A stretch of DNA of 64,000 bases from contig OX485807.1 of assembly GCA_950295325.1 (NCBI GenBank), positions 7,132,501 to 7,196,500 on the forward strand, read 5' to 3'. This document shows, piece after piece, positions 20,678 to 34,509 of the stretch. Positions within the stretch are counted from its first letter, which is position 1, and every line of letters starts with the position of its first letter. The position numbers and the translations under genes were made by a program. The notes under the pieces were generated by a model. It was not told the origin of the DNA. It made no database searches and was given only the letters and a program-made list of their open reading frames with translations. The stretch comes from Polytrichum commune (lineage: Eukaryota > Streptophyta > Polytrichopsida > Polytrichales > Polytrichaceae).

Positions 20678-20830
20678 ACGGAGTCGATGCCCTCATCGAC
20701 TATACTCGTAGTCGGCACACCAATTCTCAAGTTGCCATCCTCTATGGTGCGGCATTGTGTTTACCTTAGGGCGCGACCCCCACAATGCATCTTCAAATTT
20801 GGCATCGTCCCAAAGGTGTCGTTCCTAGGT

Positions 20831-21804
20831 TGTCGCGCACCTCTCCATGAGGAGTGGCCGAAACACCATGGGCACAAGGGGGACCCCGGAGTGACACCCG
20901 GGACTTGTGGCGCCGTTGGTGAGAGGGCCCAAGTGATCCTAGTGTGGGTGAGGGCCCCGGGCGTTGGGAACGCCTCCCACCCACAAAGACTAGGAGGCAT
21001 GAGGGTGAGGCCATCAGCTATGCGTAGCTCATGGCGTGGTGATTCTAGAATGCTCAAGATCACCTCAATCGGAGGTGTGAGCTAGGAGTTATGGCCATTT
21101 GAGTGGGGTGCTGTCCCGGGACAGGGCCCTGGTACAGCAGTGCCTGGGAGTGATTCCCGGGACTGCCAAGGTTCAAACAGGCATAACTTCCTCAAGACTT
21201 GCCCGAATGGGGCACGTGAGGAGTCCATCGGCATCTACGTGAAGCGTAGATGAGGATGGAGTGGTTGGTTGTTATGATCAGACATCATACAAGGAAGTTA
21301 TGATGGTCTGAAGCTGCTGGGGGGGTTCTAGGCCCAGCAGCTAAGGGAAAATGTCCACTTGGCCCCAACTCTTGGTAGAGAGACAAGAGGTTGGTTGGCG
21401 GTGGGGTAGGGGCTCCGTGTAGAGTCCTAGAGGCTTATATGGGTGAGGTGGTGTGGCCTCACCCACCCGAGGCCGAACGGCACGGCCTCCATGGGCATTG
21501 GCCCATTGTGAGGACATAGTTGCCTAGTATGGTTCGGGTTGTTGTAGTGTTGCTCCGGCAACGCGATGATCAACATAGGATTGGACTTCCATGGATGGAA
21601 GTCCACATTGGGGAAATGGGCTACCGATTAAGGGGTGAGTCCCGAAAGCAAAGTAGGAGGGTTGGTTCCCTCCTATGAACTATTGGTCCGGGGTAAGAGG
21701 AGCTATCCATTAGCATGGCGGAATGCGAAGGGTTAGCGACTCGTAACCTTTGCTAGAATTGAAAATTGGCAAGATTATTAAGGGACCTAGCAAGGGTTGC
21801 GACA
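20831..21804 (+). repeat. 5' LTR of D
   Basis: 974 bp, TGTCGCGCACC to GGTTGCGACA, followed by the primer-binding site. Confidence 0.93.
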
Positions 21805-21806
21805 CT

Positions 21807-21818
21807 TGGTATCAGAGC
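21807..21818 (+). other. Primer-binding site of D
   Basis: TGGTATCAGAGC, complementary to the 3' end of plant initiator tRNA-Met, two bases after the LTR. Confidence 0.9.
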
Positions 21819-21855
21819 AGGGTTCCAATATTTGAGCTAGCACTTTGAGGGAGAC

Positions 21856-22650
21856 ATGGCTATTAAACCTGAGGGTTATTATGGTGAGCCGGGGTTTCCA
21901 AAAGGTTGTGAGGTTCAAATTGGAACAAAGATCATGTGTAAATGGAATTTGACCATACCATTAGTTCTCATGACAATGGTGGGCATGAGGGTGGATTCAG
22001 TAAGGAAAATGGTGGAGTCCTTTGAAAGGGCTCCCGCACACCTCAAAAAAACATTTGGGGCCTAGAATACCGAATGCACCCAAAACCTTGGAGGGCATTA
22101 ATGTTGGATTGAAATTCCAATTTGAAATGCTTAGAAGGTGGTGATGTTGAAATGAACTTGGGGCACATGAGGCACGCGGGGTCTCTTAAGGTGTATATGT
22201 GCGAATTTCACACCCAAATGAATGGTACATCTAGGATGGATGAGCTTTCTAAAAAATGCATCGTTTTAGGTGGGTTTCAAAAGCGGGTAGTGAAAACCAT
22301 GTTCAGGACCCCAAAGCTTCTTGAGGACGTAGTGCGAATCATAAAGATTTGAAGAGCATTGAAGCCGATGGTCCTAAGAAGAAGTTGGGCGGCACATCAC
22401 CACAAAGTGGGTTTAGCCGAAAGAGGTCCCAAGGAAATGAGTGCAAGTAGTTTGGCCCATTATACCAAGGCAAATCATGCTAGCTCGTGCCGCGGACGGA
22501 ATGTGAGAAGGTGGCTTGGTGGTACCAAGCTAGATCATATTTGTGCCACGGACGGAGTGTTAAAAGTTGGCCTTGCGGACCAAGCCAAACTCATGGTGTT
22601 GCCGAGGACCGAATGTAAGACGATGGCATTGTGGCCAAGGCTAGTAGCCT
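21856..22650 (+). pseudogene. gag remnant of D
   Basis: Begins ATGGCTATTAAACC. Recognisable Gag core: VYMCEFHTQMNGTSRMDELS then CIVLGGFQKRVVKTMF, the usual helical part of gypsy Gag, interrupted by stops at about 22063 and 22115. A short zinc-knuckle remnant follows (SCRGRNVRRWLGG, 22480-22640). Confidence 0.75.
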
Positions 22651-22769
22651 TTAGCCAAGGCCAAATCTTTTGTACCTTGAGGCTCAAATGAATGGGAGAA
22701 ATGTCTCATGGGTTGACAAAGAGGCAAGCCATTTCTTCTTGAGCCCAAAACTCACAAGGGAGTTGGGGC

Positions 22770-24560
22770 TTGCCGATTGATAGAGCGGGCAAGTCCACCA
22801 AGGTGCGGTTTGGACAGGGCGAATCGCATGAGACAAAGGAGGCCGCGATGCATGTAACCTTTCAATGTGGGACATTGGATTTTTGTCAAAATTTCTCATC
22901 ATGTGAAATAGATGAAATGCATGTCATTGTGAAGGCCGCCTTCTTTGAAACTCACATGATAGATGTGAGGTGCAAGCCGGTGTGCTTGCGGTGCATTATG
23001 ATGTGTCATAATGGCAAAGAATTGAAGTTCAAATTAACAATGACTCCTATGGTAGGAGGACCTAAGTTGAATTTGGTCTTAATGGACCGAATAAAAAAAA
23101 CAAAAAAAAAACATAATAGTCGTGGTTCAATTGGAGCAACTCCAAGGAACGTATGGGGAGGCTAGGAAAGATGGGCCTCCCCCAAACAACATTGGTGTGA
23201 TGTTGGTGAAATACAAGGATGTATTCACCAATGTGTTGCCCAAAAAAAAATTACCGCCAAGAAGTGAAAAATCACTTTGCTCAACGAGAGATTGAGCTCT
23301 TGAGGTATGTGGTGATAAATGAAGTTGGTGGACGAACATGAAGAATGTGAAGGCAATCCAAAAGGAGAATTGGCCCTTGATTCAAAAGGGCTTAGGTCAT
23401 TTGTTGGCCTAGCCAATTAGTACCACAACTTCATTCGAGAGTTTTCTAAGGTTGCTAGGACCTTATTCAACTTATTGAGGAAAATGGCTATCCCAAGAGT
23501 GGGATGAGCCTTGTCACCAAGCCTTTGGGGGGCTCAAAAACAAGTTATCTTCGCCGCCCGTGCTTAAGTTCGCGGACTTTGACAAACCTTTTGAGGTGCA
23601 TACGGGGGCGAGTGACTTTAGCATTGGCGGATGTTGAGGCAAAATGGATGGCCATTGCATATAAGAGCATGAATCTCGATGGTTGTCCGACCTTGTCCAA
23701 CTTATGCAAGAAATGGCTATCCCAAAAGTGGGACGAGCTTTGCCACCAAGTCTTTAAGGAGCTTAAGACCAAGTTTTCTTCGCCGCCCGTGCTCAAGTTT
23801 GCGAAATTTGACAAACCTTTTGAGGTGCATACGGGGGCGAGTAACTTTACCATTGGCGGATGTTGATCCAAGATGGATGCCCATTGCATATGGGAGCATT
23901 AAGCTTAAAGGTTGTCAAACCTTGTGCGACTTGTGAAAGAAATGGCTATCCCAAGAGTGGGATGAGCCTTGCCACCAAGTCTTTGAGAAGCTTAAGAGCA
24001 AGTTCTCTTCGCCGCCCGTGCTCAAGTTCGCGGACTTTGACAAACCTTTTGAGGTGCATACGGGGGCGAGTGACTTTACCATTGGCGGATGTTGAGGCAA
24101 GATGGATGGCCATGGCATATGAGAGCATGAAGCTCGATGGTTGTCCCACCTTGTGCGACTTGTGGAAGAAATGGCTATCCCAAGAGTGGGATGATGTTTG
24201 TCACGAGTCTTTGGGGAGCTTAACACCAAGTTCTCTTTGCCGCCCGTGCTCAAGTTCGCGGAGTTTGACAAACCTTTCGAGGTGCATACGGGGGTGAGTG
24301 CCTTTGCCAATGGTGGATTATGTGTAAGATGGATGGCCATTGCATATGGGAGCATAAAGCTCGATGGTTGTCAAAGAAGACAACCAACTCATGACAAAGA
24401 ACTTCTTTGCCGTAGTGCATTGCTTGAAGATGTGGCGACATTATATGGGGTCGCACAAAGCAAAGGTCTACATGGACAATGTGTCCTAAAAGTATTTTGA
24501 CATACAAACGTAAGTGAACGCCAAGTCATTGCGGTGCCATGATAGTTTGGCGCTTATGAA
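22770..24560 (+). pseudogene. Protease-like, RT-less linker and RNase H remnants of D
   Basis: Protease-like segment 22770-23165. At 23261-23310 the LPPRSE linker joins directly to the REIELLRYVV segment, so the RT palm is absent. Four copies of the 229 bp connection segment follow (near 23485, 23714, 23944 and 24173), the highest number in the window. RNase H-like sequence with RRQPTHDKELLC lies at about 24300-24500. Stops and frame changes occur throughout. Confidence 0.8.
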
Positions 24561-24762
24561 GGTGGATTTGATCCACAAACCGGACCGTGGAAATGTGGTG
24601 CCGGATGCGCGAAGTAGACCGGAAGAGTTCCAAGCAATGAGAACCATCCAAACTTTGTGGCTAATGTGTGCCGGCGAAGGAAACTTGTGATGCAAGATAC
24701 GGGAGGGGTAAATTCACTACCCCAAAGCACAAAAGCTTTTAGGTGAGCTTCACAAGAGCAAG

Positions 24763-26698
24763 GTGCTCAAAGAGGTTAAGTTGGTGGACGGATTGTTCAA
24801 GTGCAAGCAAAGTTGGGTATATGTGCCACAAGGCAAGTTGAGGCTATCGGTTTTGAAGAAGGAATATGATAGCCACATTGCCGGCCTTAGAGGAGAAAGA
24901 AAAAACCGCCATAGAATGGTGTCTTGGAGGTACCATTGGCGGTGCATAAAGGAGGATATATGTCGCGCACCTCTCCATGAGGAGTGCCCGAAACACCATG
25001 GGCACAAGGGGGACCCCGGAGTGACACCCGGGACTTGTGGCGCCGTTGGTGAGAGGGCCCAAGTGATCCTAGTGTGGGTGAGGGCCCCGGGCGTTGGGAA
25101 CGCCTCCCACCCACAAAGACTAGGAGGCATGAGGGTGAGGCCATCAGCTATGCGTAGCTCATGGCGTGGTGATTCTAGAATGCTCAAGATCACCTCAATC
25201 GGAGGTGTGAGCTAGGAGTTATGGCCATTTGAGTGGGGTGCTGTCCCGGGACAGCGCCCTGGTACAGCAGTGCCTGGGAGTGATTCCCGGGACTGCCAAG
25301 GTTCAAACAGGCATAACTTCCTCAAGACTTGCCCGAATGGGGCAAGCGAGGAGTCCATCGGCACCAACGTGAAGCGTAGATGAGGATGGAGTGGTTGGTT
25401 GTTATGATCAGACATCATACAAGGAAGTTATGATGGTCTGAAGCTGCTGGGGGGGTTCTAGGCCCAGCAGCTAAGGGAAAATGTCCACTTGGCCCCAACT
25501 CTTGGTAGAGAGACAAGAGGTTGGTTGGCGGTGGGGTAGGGGCTCCGTGTAGAGTCCTAGAGGCTTATATGGGTGAGGTGGTGTGGCCTCACCCACCCGA
25601 GGCCGAACGGCAAGGCCTCCATGGGCATTGGCCCATTGTGAGGCCATAGTTGCCTAGTATGGTTCGGGTTGTTGTAGTGTTGCTCCGGCAACGCGATGAT
25701 CAACATAGGATTGGACTTCCATGGATGGAAGTCCACATTGGGGAAATGGGTTACCGATTAAGGGGTGAGTCCCGAAAGCAAAGTAGGAGGGTTGGTTCCC
25801 TCCTATGAACTATTGGTCCGGGGTAAGAGGAGCTAACCATTAGCATGGCGGTATGCGAAGGGTTAGCGACTCGTAACCTTTGCTAGAAACGAAAATTGGC
25901 AAGATTATTAAGGGCCCTAGCAAGGGTTGCGACAATATAGCCCACTTTGTGAAGGTTTGGATGAAGTGCCAAGTGAACCGAGCCTCTAACCAAAACTAAG
26001 GTGGTTTCTTGCAACCGTTGCCTATCCCGTCGGCGCCATGGCATGGTATGTGCATGGACTTGATCACAAGTTTGCCGGAGTCACATGGGTATGATGCCAT
26101 CTTGTTGATGGTAGAGCGGTTTGCCAAGTGGGCACACATGGTGCCGATTGTGGGAACCCCCACCGCGTTGGAGACCGCATAGCCTTTTCTCAAAGGATGG
26201 TTGAGGCACCACGGGTTGCCAAGAGTGATTGTGTGGGATCAAGATCCAAAGTTCACAAGTGCATTTTCAATGCATTTCTCTAAGGAGGTCGGAATGAAAC
26301 TAAGGTTTAGCACGACCTTGCATTCCCAAATGAATGGGAAATCGGAGCGTGTGAATGGAGTCTTGAAGCAATACTTGAGGAACTTGGTGGGGGCGGACCA
26401 AGGAGATTGGGCGGACTATGTGGGTCGAGCGGAGTGTAATTGCAATGTAGCCACGCACTTGGCTACCAAGGGGTGGTCTTTGGTGGTGGCTTATGGAGTG
26501 GATGCGCTCCAACCTATTAACCTAGCTCTCGAGGGGGCACATTCAACACTAGAGTTCAACCAAGATGACGAGGACTTGGCCAAGAAGCGTGAACAAGTCT
26601 TGGAGATGACCAAGTTGTTGGTGGAGAAAGCCCGAAGGTGCTACGGAGTGCGAATCAATGCCGGAAGACGCGAAGTGGAGTATGAGGTGGGCCAATAA
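24763..26698 (+). pseudogene. Integrase remnant of D, split by a solo LTR
   Basis: N-terminal zinc-binding part (24763-24960), interrupted by the LTR at 24961-25934, then the catalytic core from 25940: CMDLITSLPESHGYDAILL, a TAG near 26180, VIVWDQDPKFTSAF and GKSERVNG with its acidic residue kept. Open from 26201 to 26698. Confidence 0.82.
24961..25934 (+). repeat. Solo LTR inserted in D integrase, TSD ATATA
   Basis: 974 bp family-1 LTR flanked by ATATA (24956-24960 and 25935-25939). No internal region, so it is the product of LTR-LTR recombination of a former full insertion. Integrase homology resumes directly on the other side. Confidence 0.95.
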
Positions 26699-26939
26699 GG
26701 TGTTGTTGAATGTGGACAACTTCACCTTGCCCAAAGGCCTTACTCCAAAAGTTCATGTCCAAAATTGGAGCTTCATTTTCCATTGTGGAACAAGTGTTCA
26801 AGGACATGTATAAGTTGGAATTACCGCCCGAGATCAAAGTGCATCCGACATTTCATGTCTCATTACGAAAGTCATTTTAGGACGACACCTTGTGGCCCGA
26901 TCACAAGCAAGTGATTAGGCCACCTCCCGACCTTGTGGA

Positions 26940-27754
26940 CGTCATTTGGAACATGAGGTAAGAGGGCATCCTCAAGTGTAGAAAGCCCAAGTGAAAATGA
27001 AAGAAAAAGTACAAAGGAATACTTGGTGAAATGGTGAGGATACCATGAGAAAGAAACCGCTTGGGTGGCGGCAAGAGACATGGTGAACACCAATGAATTG
27101 GTGAAGCACTTTGAAGAAACTAAGGCTAAGGATTCCAATAAAATGAAGCATAGGCATTGATGAGGACATCAATCTCCTTTAGTGGGGGAGAGACGCTAGT
27201 AGCACACTTAGCTTCGAGGTTAATTACTCCACAACATGCACTTGTTCTTTGGCTTGAGGGAATAAAGTCCAAACTTTAGTGGTGCAAAGAGAAAAGTATG
27301 AGATGAGGTCCTAGTCTTGTACTTGTGCTTGGTTAATGGAAGAGGGGGAATAGATATGCCAAACTAGGTTGGGTAAGCCGAGTAATTGGGGGCCATGGCT
27401 TGGAGGGGCCTTGGATAAAACCAAGAAACTTCTTAGTTGTGGGCTTGTCCGGGCGGGGACAAGGTGATGGCGCGTGCTCATAAAAGTGCTACCCGCGAGC
27501 TAACAAGAGTTGGCGCATGGGAGTCATGAACCCATGTCTCGAAAGAGCAAAGTGGGAACCGAGTCGGGCGGGACTTGGCATCACCCCCGTGCGATCGAGG
27601 CGTGGCTTAACAATGGAAAGCCATCTCGGAGTTGCAACCGAGACAACTTAGTGGAAGCGTTGAGGTCTCGCCTAGATGTGTCACGTTAGGCTAGTGGAGC
27701 CTAACGGGGGAGGCCCCAAAGGAGGGGCAACCCAAGTGAGTCCCAAAGTAGGTG
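26940..27754 (+). other. Chromodomain remnant and 3' UTR of D
   Basis: Decayed chromodomain-like tail (26940-27160) followed by the conserved hairpin-rich 3' UTR, interrupted at 27754 by element E and resuming at 41630. Confidence 0.65.
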
Positions 27755-28728
27755 TGTCGCAACCCTTGCTAGGTCCCTTAACAATCTTGCCAATTTTCGT
27801 TTCTAGCAAAGGTTACGAGTGGCTAACCCTTCGCATACCGCCATGCTAATGGTTAGCTCCTCTAACCCCGGACCAATAGTTCATAGGTGGGAACAACCCT
27901 CCTACTTTGCTTTCGGGACTCACCCCTTAATCGGTAACCCATTTCCCCAATGTGGACTTCCATCCATGGAAGTCCAATCCTATGTTGATCATCGCGTTGC
28001 CGGAGCAACACTACAACAACCCGAACCATACTAGGCAACTATGGCCTCACAATAGGCCAAAGCCCATGGAGGCCTTGCCGTTCGGCCTCGGGTGGGTGAG
28101 GCCACACCACCTCACCCATATAAGCCTCTAGGACTTCACGCGGGGCCCCTACCCCACCGTCAACCAACCTCTTGTCTCTCTACCAAGAGTTGGGGCCAAG
28201 TGGACATTTTCCCTTAGCTGCTGGGCCTAGAACCCCCCCCAGCAGCTTCAGACCATCATAACTTCCTTGTATGATGTCTGATCATAACAACCAACCACTC
28301 CATCTTCATCTACGCTTCACGTAGATGCCGATGGACTCCTCGTTTGCCCCATTCGGGCAAGTATTGAGGAAGTTATGCCTGTTTGAACCTTTGCAGTCCC
28401 GGGAATCACTCCCAGGCACTGCTGTACCAGGGCGCTGTCCCGGGACAGCACCCCACTCAAATGGCCATAACTCCTAGCTCACACCTCCGATTGAGGTGAT
28501 CTTGAGCATTCTAGAATCACCACGCCATGAGCTACGCATAGCTCATGGCCTCACCCTCATGCCTCCTAGTCTTTGTGGGTGGGAGGCGTTCCCAACGCCC
28601 GGGGCCCTCACCCACACTAGGATCACTTGGGCCCTCTCACCAACGGCGCCACAAGTCCCGGGTGTCACTCCGGGGTCCCCCTTGTGCCCATGGTGTTTCG
28701 GGCACTCCTCATGGAGAGGTGCGCGACA
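27755..28728 (-). repeat. 3' LTR of E
   Basis: 974 bp with family-1 termini. One arm of the 24 bp palindrome is mutated (ACAGCACCCC). Confidence 0.92.
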
Positions 28729-28742
28729 CTCACCCCCACCAA
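28729..28742 (-). other. Polypurine tract of E
   Basis: CTCACCCCCACCAA on the plus strand, next to the LTR. Confidence 0.7.
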
Positions 28743-31700
28743 ACGGAGTCGATGCCCTCATCGACTATACTCGTAGTCGGCACACCAATTCTCAAGTTGC
28801 CATCCTCTATGGTGCGGCATTGTGTTTACCTTAGGGCGCGACCCCCACAATGCATCTTCAAATTTGGCATAGTCCCAAAGGTGTCCTTCCTAGGTGGTCC
28901 GTTAGCGACTTTGGATCTCTCATCCAAAGACCTAACCTATACTAGACCCACCTACTTCGGGACTCACATGGGTTGCCCCTCCTTTGGGGCCTCCCCCGTT
29001 AGGCTCCACTAGCCTAACGTGACACATCTAGGCGAGACCTCAACGCTTCCACTAAGTTGTCTCGGTTGCAACTCCGAGATGGCTTTCCATTGTTAAGCCA
29101 CGCCTCGATCGCACGGGGGTGATGCCAAGTCCCGCCCGACTCGGTTCCCACTTTGCTCTTTCGAGACATGGGTTCATGACTCCCATGCGCCAACTCTCGT
29201 TCGCTCGCGGGTAGCACTTTTATGAGCACGCGCCATCACCTTGTCCCCGCCCGGACAAGCCCACAACTAAGAAGTTTCTTGGTTTTATCCAAGGCCCCTC
29301 CAAGCCATGGCCCCCAATTACTCGGCTTACCCAACCTAGTTTGGCATATCTATTCCCCCTCTTCCATTAACCAAGCACAAGTACAAGACTAGGACCTCAT
29401 CTCATACTTTTCTCTTTGCACCACTAAAGTTTGGACTTTATTCCCTCAAGCCAAAGAACAAGTTAATGTTGTGGAGCAATTAGCCTCGAAGCTAAGTGTG
29501 CTACTAGCGTCTCTCCCCCACTAAAGGAGATTGATGTCCTCATCAATGCCTACGCTTCATTTTATTGGAATGTCTAGCCTTAGTTTCTTCAAAGTGCTTT
29601 ACCAATTCCTTGGCGTTCATCATGTCTCTTGCCGCTACCCAAACGGCTTCTTTCTCATGGTATCCTCACCATTTCACCAAGTACTCCTTTGTTCATTTCC
29701 TTTCTTTTTCACTTGGGCTTCCTACACTTGAGGATGCCCTCCTACCTCATGTTCCAAATGACATCCACAAGGTCGGGAGGTGGCCTAATCACTTGCTTGT
29801 AATTGGGCCACAAGGTGTCGTCCTTAAATGGCTTTAGGAATGAGACATGAAATGTTGGATGCACTTTGATCTCGGGCGGTAATTCCAACTTATACATGTC
29901 CTTGAACACTTGTTCCACAATGGGAAATGAAGCTCCAACTTTGGACATGACCTTTGGAGTGAGGCCTTCCGGCTAAGTGAAGCTGTTCACATTCAACAAC
30001 ATCTTTTGGCCCACCTCATTCTCCACTTCGCGTCTTCTGGCATTGACTTGCACTTCGTAGCACATTCGGGTTTTCTCCACCAACAACTTGGTCATCTCCA
30101 AGACTTGTTCACGCTTCTTGGCCAAGTCCTCACCATCTTGGTTGAACTCTAGTGTTGAATGTGCCCCCTCGAGAGCTAGGTTAATAGGTTGGAGCGCATC
30201 CACTCCATAAGCCACCACCAAAGACCACCCCTTCGTAGCCAAGTGCGTGGCTACATTGCAATTTTACTCCGCTCGACCCACATAGTCCACCCAATCTCCT
30301 TGGTCCGCCCCCACCAAGTTCCTCAAGTATTGCTTCAAGACTCCATTCACACGCTCCGTTTTCCATCCATTTGGGAATGCAAGGCCGTGCTAAACCTTAG
30401 TTTCCTTCCGACCTCCTTAGAGAAATGCATTGAAAATGCACTTGTGAACTTTGGATCTTGATCCCACACAATCACTCTTGGCAACCCGTGGTGCCTCAAC
30501 CATCCTTTGAGAAAAGGCTATGCGGTCTCCAACGCGGTGGCGGTTCCCACAATCGGCACCATGTGTGCCAACTTGGCAAACCACTCTACCATCAATAAGA
30601 TGGCATCATACCCATGTGACTCCGGCAAACTTGTGATCAAGTCCATGCACATACCATGCCATGGCGCCAACGGGATAGGCAACGGTTGCAAGAAGCCGCC
30701 TTGCTTTTGGTAAGAGGCTCGGTTCACTTTGCACTTTGATTCAAGCCTTCACAAAGTGGGCTATATCTTCCTTTATGCACCGCCAATGGTACCTCTTTGA
30801 CACCATTCTATGGCGGCTTTTTCTTTCTCCTCTATGGCCGGCAATAGGACTATCATATTCCTCCTTCAAAACCGATAGCCTCAACTTGCCTTGTGGCACA
30901 TATACCCGACTTTGTTTGCACTTGAACAATCCGTCCACCAACTTAACCTCTTTGAGCACGTTGCTCTTGCGAAGCTCACCTAAAAACTTTTGTGCTTTGG
31001 GGTAGTTAATTTACCCCTCCCGTATCTTGCATCACAAGTTTCCTTTGCCGGCACACATTAGCCACAAGGTTTGGATGGTTCTCATTGCTTGGAACTCTTC
31101 CGGTCTACTTTGCGCATCCGGCACCACATTTCCACGGTCCGGTTTGTGGATCAAAACCACCTTCATAAGCGCCAAAATATCATGCCACCGCAATGACTTG
31201 GCGCTCACTTGCGCTAGAATGTCAAAATACTTTTAGGACACATTGTCCTTGTAGACCTTTACTTTGTGCGACCCAAACTAGTGTCGCCACATCTTCAAGC
31301 AATACACTACGCAAAGAAGTTCTTTGTTATGAGTTGGTTGTCTTCTTTGACAACCATCGAGCTACATGCTCGCATATGCAATGGCCATCCATCTTACACA
31401 TAATCCACCATTGGCAGAATCATTCACCCCCATATGCACCTCAAAAGGTTTGTCAAGCTCCGTGAACTTGAGCACGGGCGGCGAAGAGAACTTGGTCTTA
31501 AGCTCCCCAAAGACTCGTGACAAACATCATCCCACTCTTGGGATAGCCATTTTTTCCACAAGTCGAACCATCGAGCTTCATGCTCTCGTATGCAATGGCC
31601 ATCCATCTTGCATCAACATCCGCCAATGGTAAAGTCCTCGCCCCCCGTATGCACCTCAAAAGGTTTTTTCAAGCTCCGCGAACTTGAACACGGGTGGTAA

Positions 31701-33521
31701 AGAGGAACTTGGTCTTAAACTCCTCAAAGACTTGGTGGCAAGGCTCATCCCACTCTTGGGATAGCCATTTCTTGCACAAGACGGACAAGGTTCGACAACC
31801 ATGGAGCTTAATGCTCTCATAAGCAATGGTCATCCATCTTGGATCAACATCCGCCAATGGTAAAGTCCTTCGTCTCCATGTGCACCTTAAAATGCTTATG
31901 AAAACCCGGAAATTTAACCACATCTTGTGAAGGGAACTTGCTCTTGAGCCTCTCCAAAGGCTTGATGACAAGGCTCATCCCACTCTTGGGATAGCCATTT
32001 CCTCAATAAGTTGACTAACGTCCTAGCAACCTTAAAACAAATCTAGAATGAAGTGGTGTAGTAGTTGGTTAGGCCAACCAATGACCTAAGCCCTTTTCAA
32101 GTCAAGGGCCAATTCTCCTCTTGGATTGCCTTGACATTCTTCATGTTCGTCCACCAACTTCCTTTGTCACCACATACCTCAAGAACTCAATCTCTCATTG
32201 AGCAAAGTTATTTTTCATTCCTTGGCGGTAACTTTTTGGGCAACACATTGGTGAATACATCCTTGTATCTCACCAACATCCCACCAATGTGATTTGGAGG
32301 AGGCCCATCTTTCCTAGCCTCTCCATACATTCCTTGGAGTTGCTCCAATGGAACCACGACCATTATAATTTCTATTTTTCAGTTGGTCCATTAAGACCAA
32401 ATTCAACTTGGGTCCTCCTACCATAGGAGTCCTTGTCAATTTGAACTTCAATTCTTTGCCATTATGCCACATCATAATGCACCGCAAGCTCACCGGCTTG
32501 CACCTCATATCTATCATGTGAGTTTCAAAGTAGGCGGCCTTCACAATGACATGCATTTCATCTATTTCACATGGTGTGAAATTTTGACAAAAATCCAATG
32601 TCCCACATTGAAAGGTTATCGCGGCCTCCTTTGTCTCATGCGGTTCGCCCTTTCCAAACCGCACCTTGGTGGGCTTGTTTTCTCTATCAATCGGCAAGCC
32701 CCAACTCCCTTGTGAATTTTGGGCTCAAGGAGTGGTAGCCTCTTTGTCAACCCATGAGACATTTCTCCCATTCATTGAGCCTCAAGGTACAAAAGATTTG
32801 GCCTTGGCTTAAGGCTACTAGCCTTGGCCACAATGCCATCGTCTTACATTCCGTCCTCGGCAACTTGGCTTGGCTTGGTCCGCAAAGCCAACTTTAAACA
32901 TATCGTCCGCGGAACAAATTGGTTTGGTGCCACAAAACCAATTTCTAATAGTTTGTCCGCAAAACAAACATGTTTTGCCTTGGTAGTACAAAGCCACCTT
33001 CCCACACTCCGTCCGCGGCACGAACATGAATTGCCTTGGTAGGACAAACCCACCTCCCAACATTCCGTCCGCGGCAGAAGTATGATTTGCTTTGGAAGCA
33101 TAAAGCCACCTTTCAACATTCCGTCCGCGGCACCAACATGTTTTGCCTAAGTAAAATGGACCAAACAATTTGCACTCATTTCTTTGGGACCTAATTTGGC
33201 TAAAGCCACTTGTGGTGATGCGCCGCCAAACTTCTCTTTGGGACCATCGGCTTCAATGCTCTTGCAAATTTGATGGTCCCCACCATGTCCTCAAGAAGCC
33301 TTGGGTACTTAAACAAGGCATCCACCACCCGCTTTTAAAACCCCACCTAAAAGGATGCATTTCTTAGAAAGCTCGTCCATTTCAGGTGTATCCTTCATTT
33401 GTGCGTTTGAATAGCGCACATAGGCCTTAAGAAGCCCCGGGTGCCTCATTAACACCAAATTCATTCCAACATCAATACCTTCCAAGCATTTCGAATTGGA
33501 ATTTCAATCCAACATTAATGC
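28743..33521 (-). pseudogene. Internal region of E (most of gag to 3' UTR)
   Basis: Right to left: Gag fragments (33521-33170), zinc-knuckle repeat array of about six units (33168-32818), protease-like segment (32697-32314), linker with RT core absent (about 32240-32190), three 229 bp linker copies (near 31977, 31748 and 31530), RNase H-like (31465-31180), integrase (30959-29973), decayed chromodomain (29837-29531), 3' UTR. Frame breaks occur in every part; the longest open pol stretch is the protease-like one. Confidence 0.82.
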
Positions 33522-34495
33522 TGTCGCAACCCTTGCTAGCCCCCCTTGACAATCTTGCCAATTTTCAATTCTAGCAAAGGTTACGAGCGCTAACCATTTG
33601 CATTCCGCCATGCTAATGGTTAGCTCCTCCTACCCCGGACCTTATAGTTCATAGGAGGGAACCAACCCTCCTACTTTGCTTTCGGGACTCACCCCTTAAT
33701 CGGTAACTCATTTCTTGGATGTGGACTTCCATCCATGGAAGTCCAATCCTATGTTGATCATCGCGTTGCCGGAGCAACACTACAACAACCCGAAGCATAC
33801 TAGGCAACTATGGCCTCACAATAGGCCAAAGCCCATGGAGGCCTTGCCGTTCGGCCTCGGGTGGGTGAGGCCACACCACCTCACCCATATAAGCCTCTAG
33901 GACTCTACGCGGGGCCCCTACCCCACCGTCAACCAACCTCTTGTCTCTCTACCAAGAGTTGGGGCCAAGTGGACATTTTCCCTTAGCCGCTGGGCCTAGA
34001 AGCCCCCAGCAGCTTCAGACCATCATAACTTCCTTGTATGATGTTTGATCATAACAACCAACCACTCTATCTTCATCTACGCTTCACGTAGATGCCGATG
34101 GACTCCTCACTTGCCCCATTCGGGCAAGTATTGAGGAAGTTATGCCTGTGTGAACCTTGGCAGTCCCGGGAATCACTCCCAGGCACTGCTGTACCAGGGC
34201 GCTGTCCCGGGACAGCGCCGCACTCAAATGGCCATAACTCCTAGCTCACACCTCCGATTGAGGTGTTCTTGAGCATTCTAGAATCACCACGCCATGAGCT
34301 ACGCATAGCTCATGGCCTTACCCTTGTGCCTCCTAGTCTCCGTGGGTGGGAGGCGTTCCCAACGCCCGGGGCCCTCACCCACACTAGGATCACTTGGGCC
34401 CTCTCACCAACGGCGCCACAAGTCCCGGGTGTCACTCCGGGGTCCCCCTTGTGCCCATGGTGTTTCGGGCACTCCTCATGGAGAGGTGCGCGACA
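33522..34495 (-). repeat. 3' LTR of F
   Basis: 974 bp, family-1 termini. Confidence 0.93.
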
Positions 34496-34509
34496 CTCAC
34501 CCCCACCAA
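34496..34509 (-). other. Polypurine tract of F
   Basis: CTCACCCCCACCAA on the plus strand, next to the LTR. Confidence 0.7.
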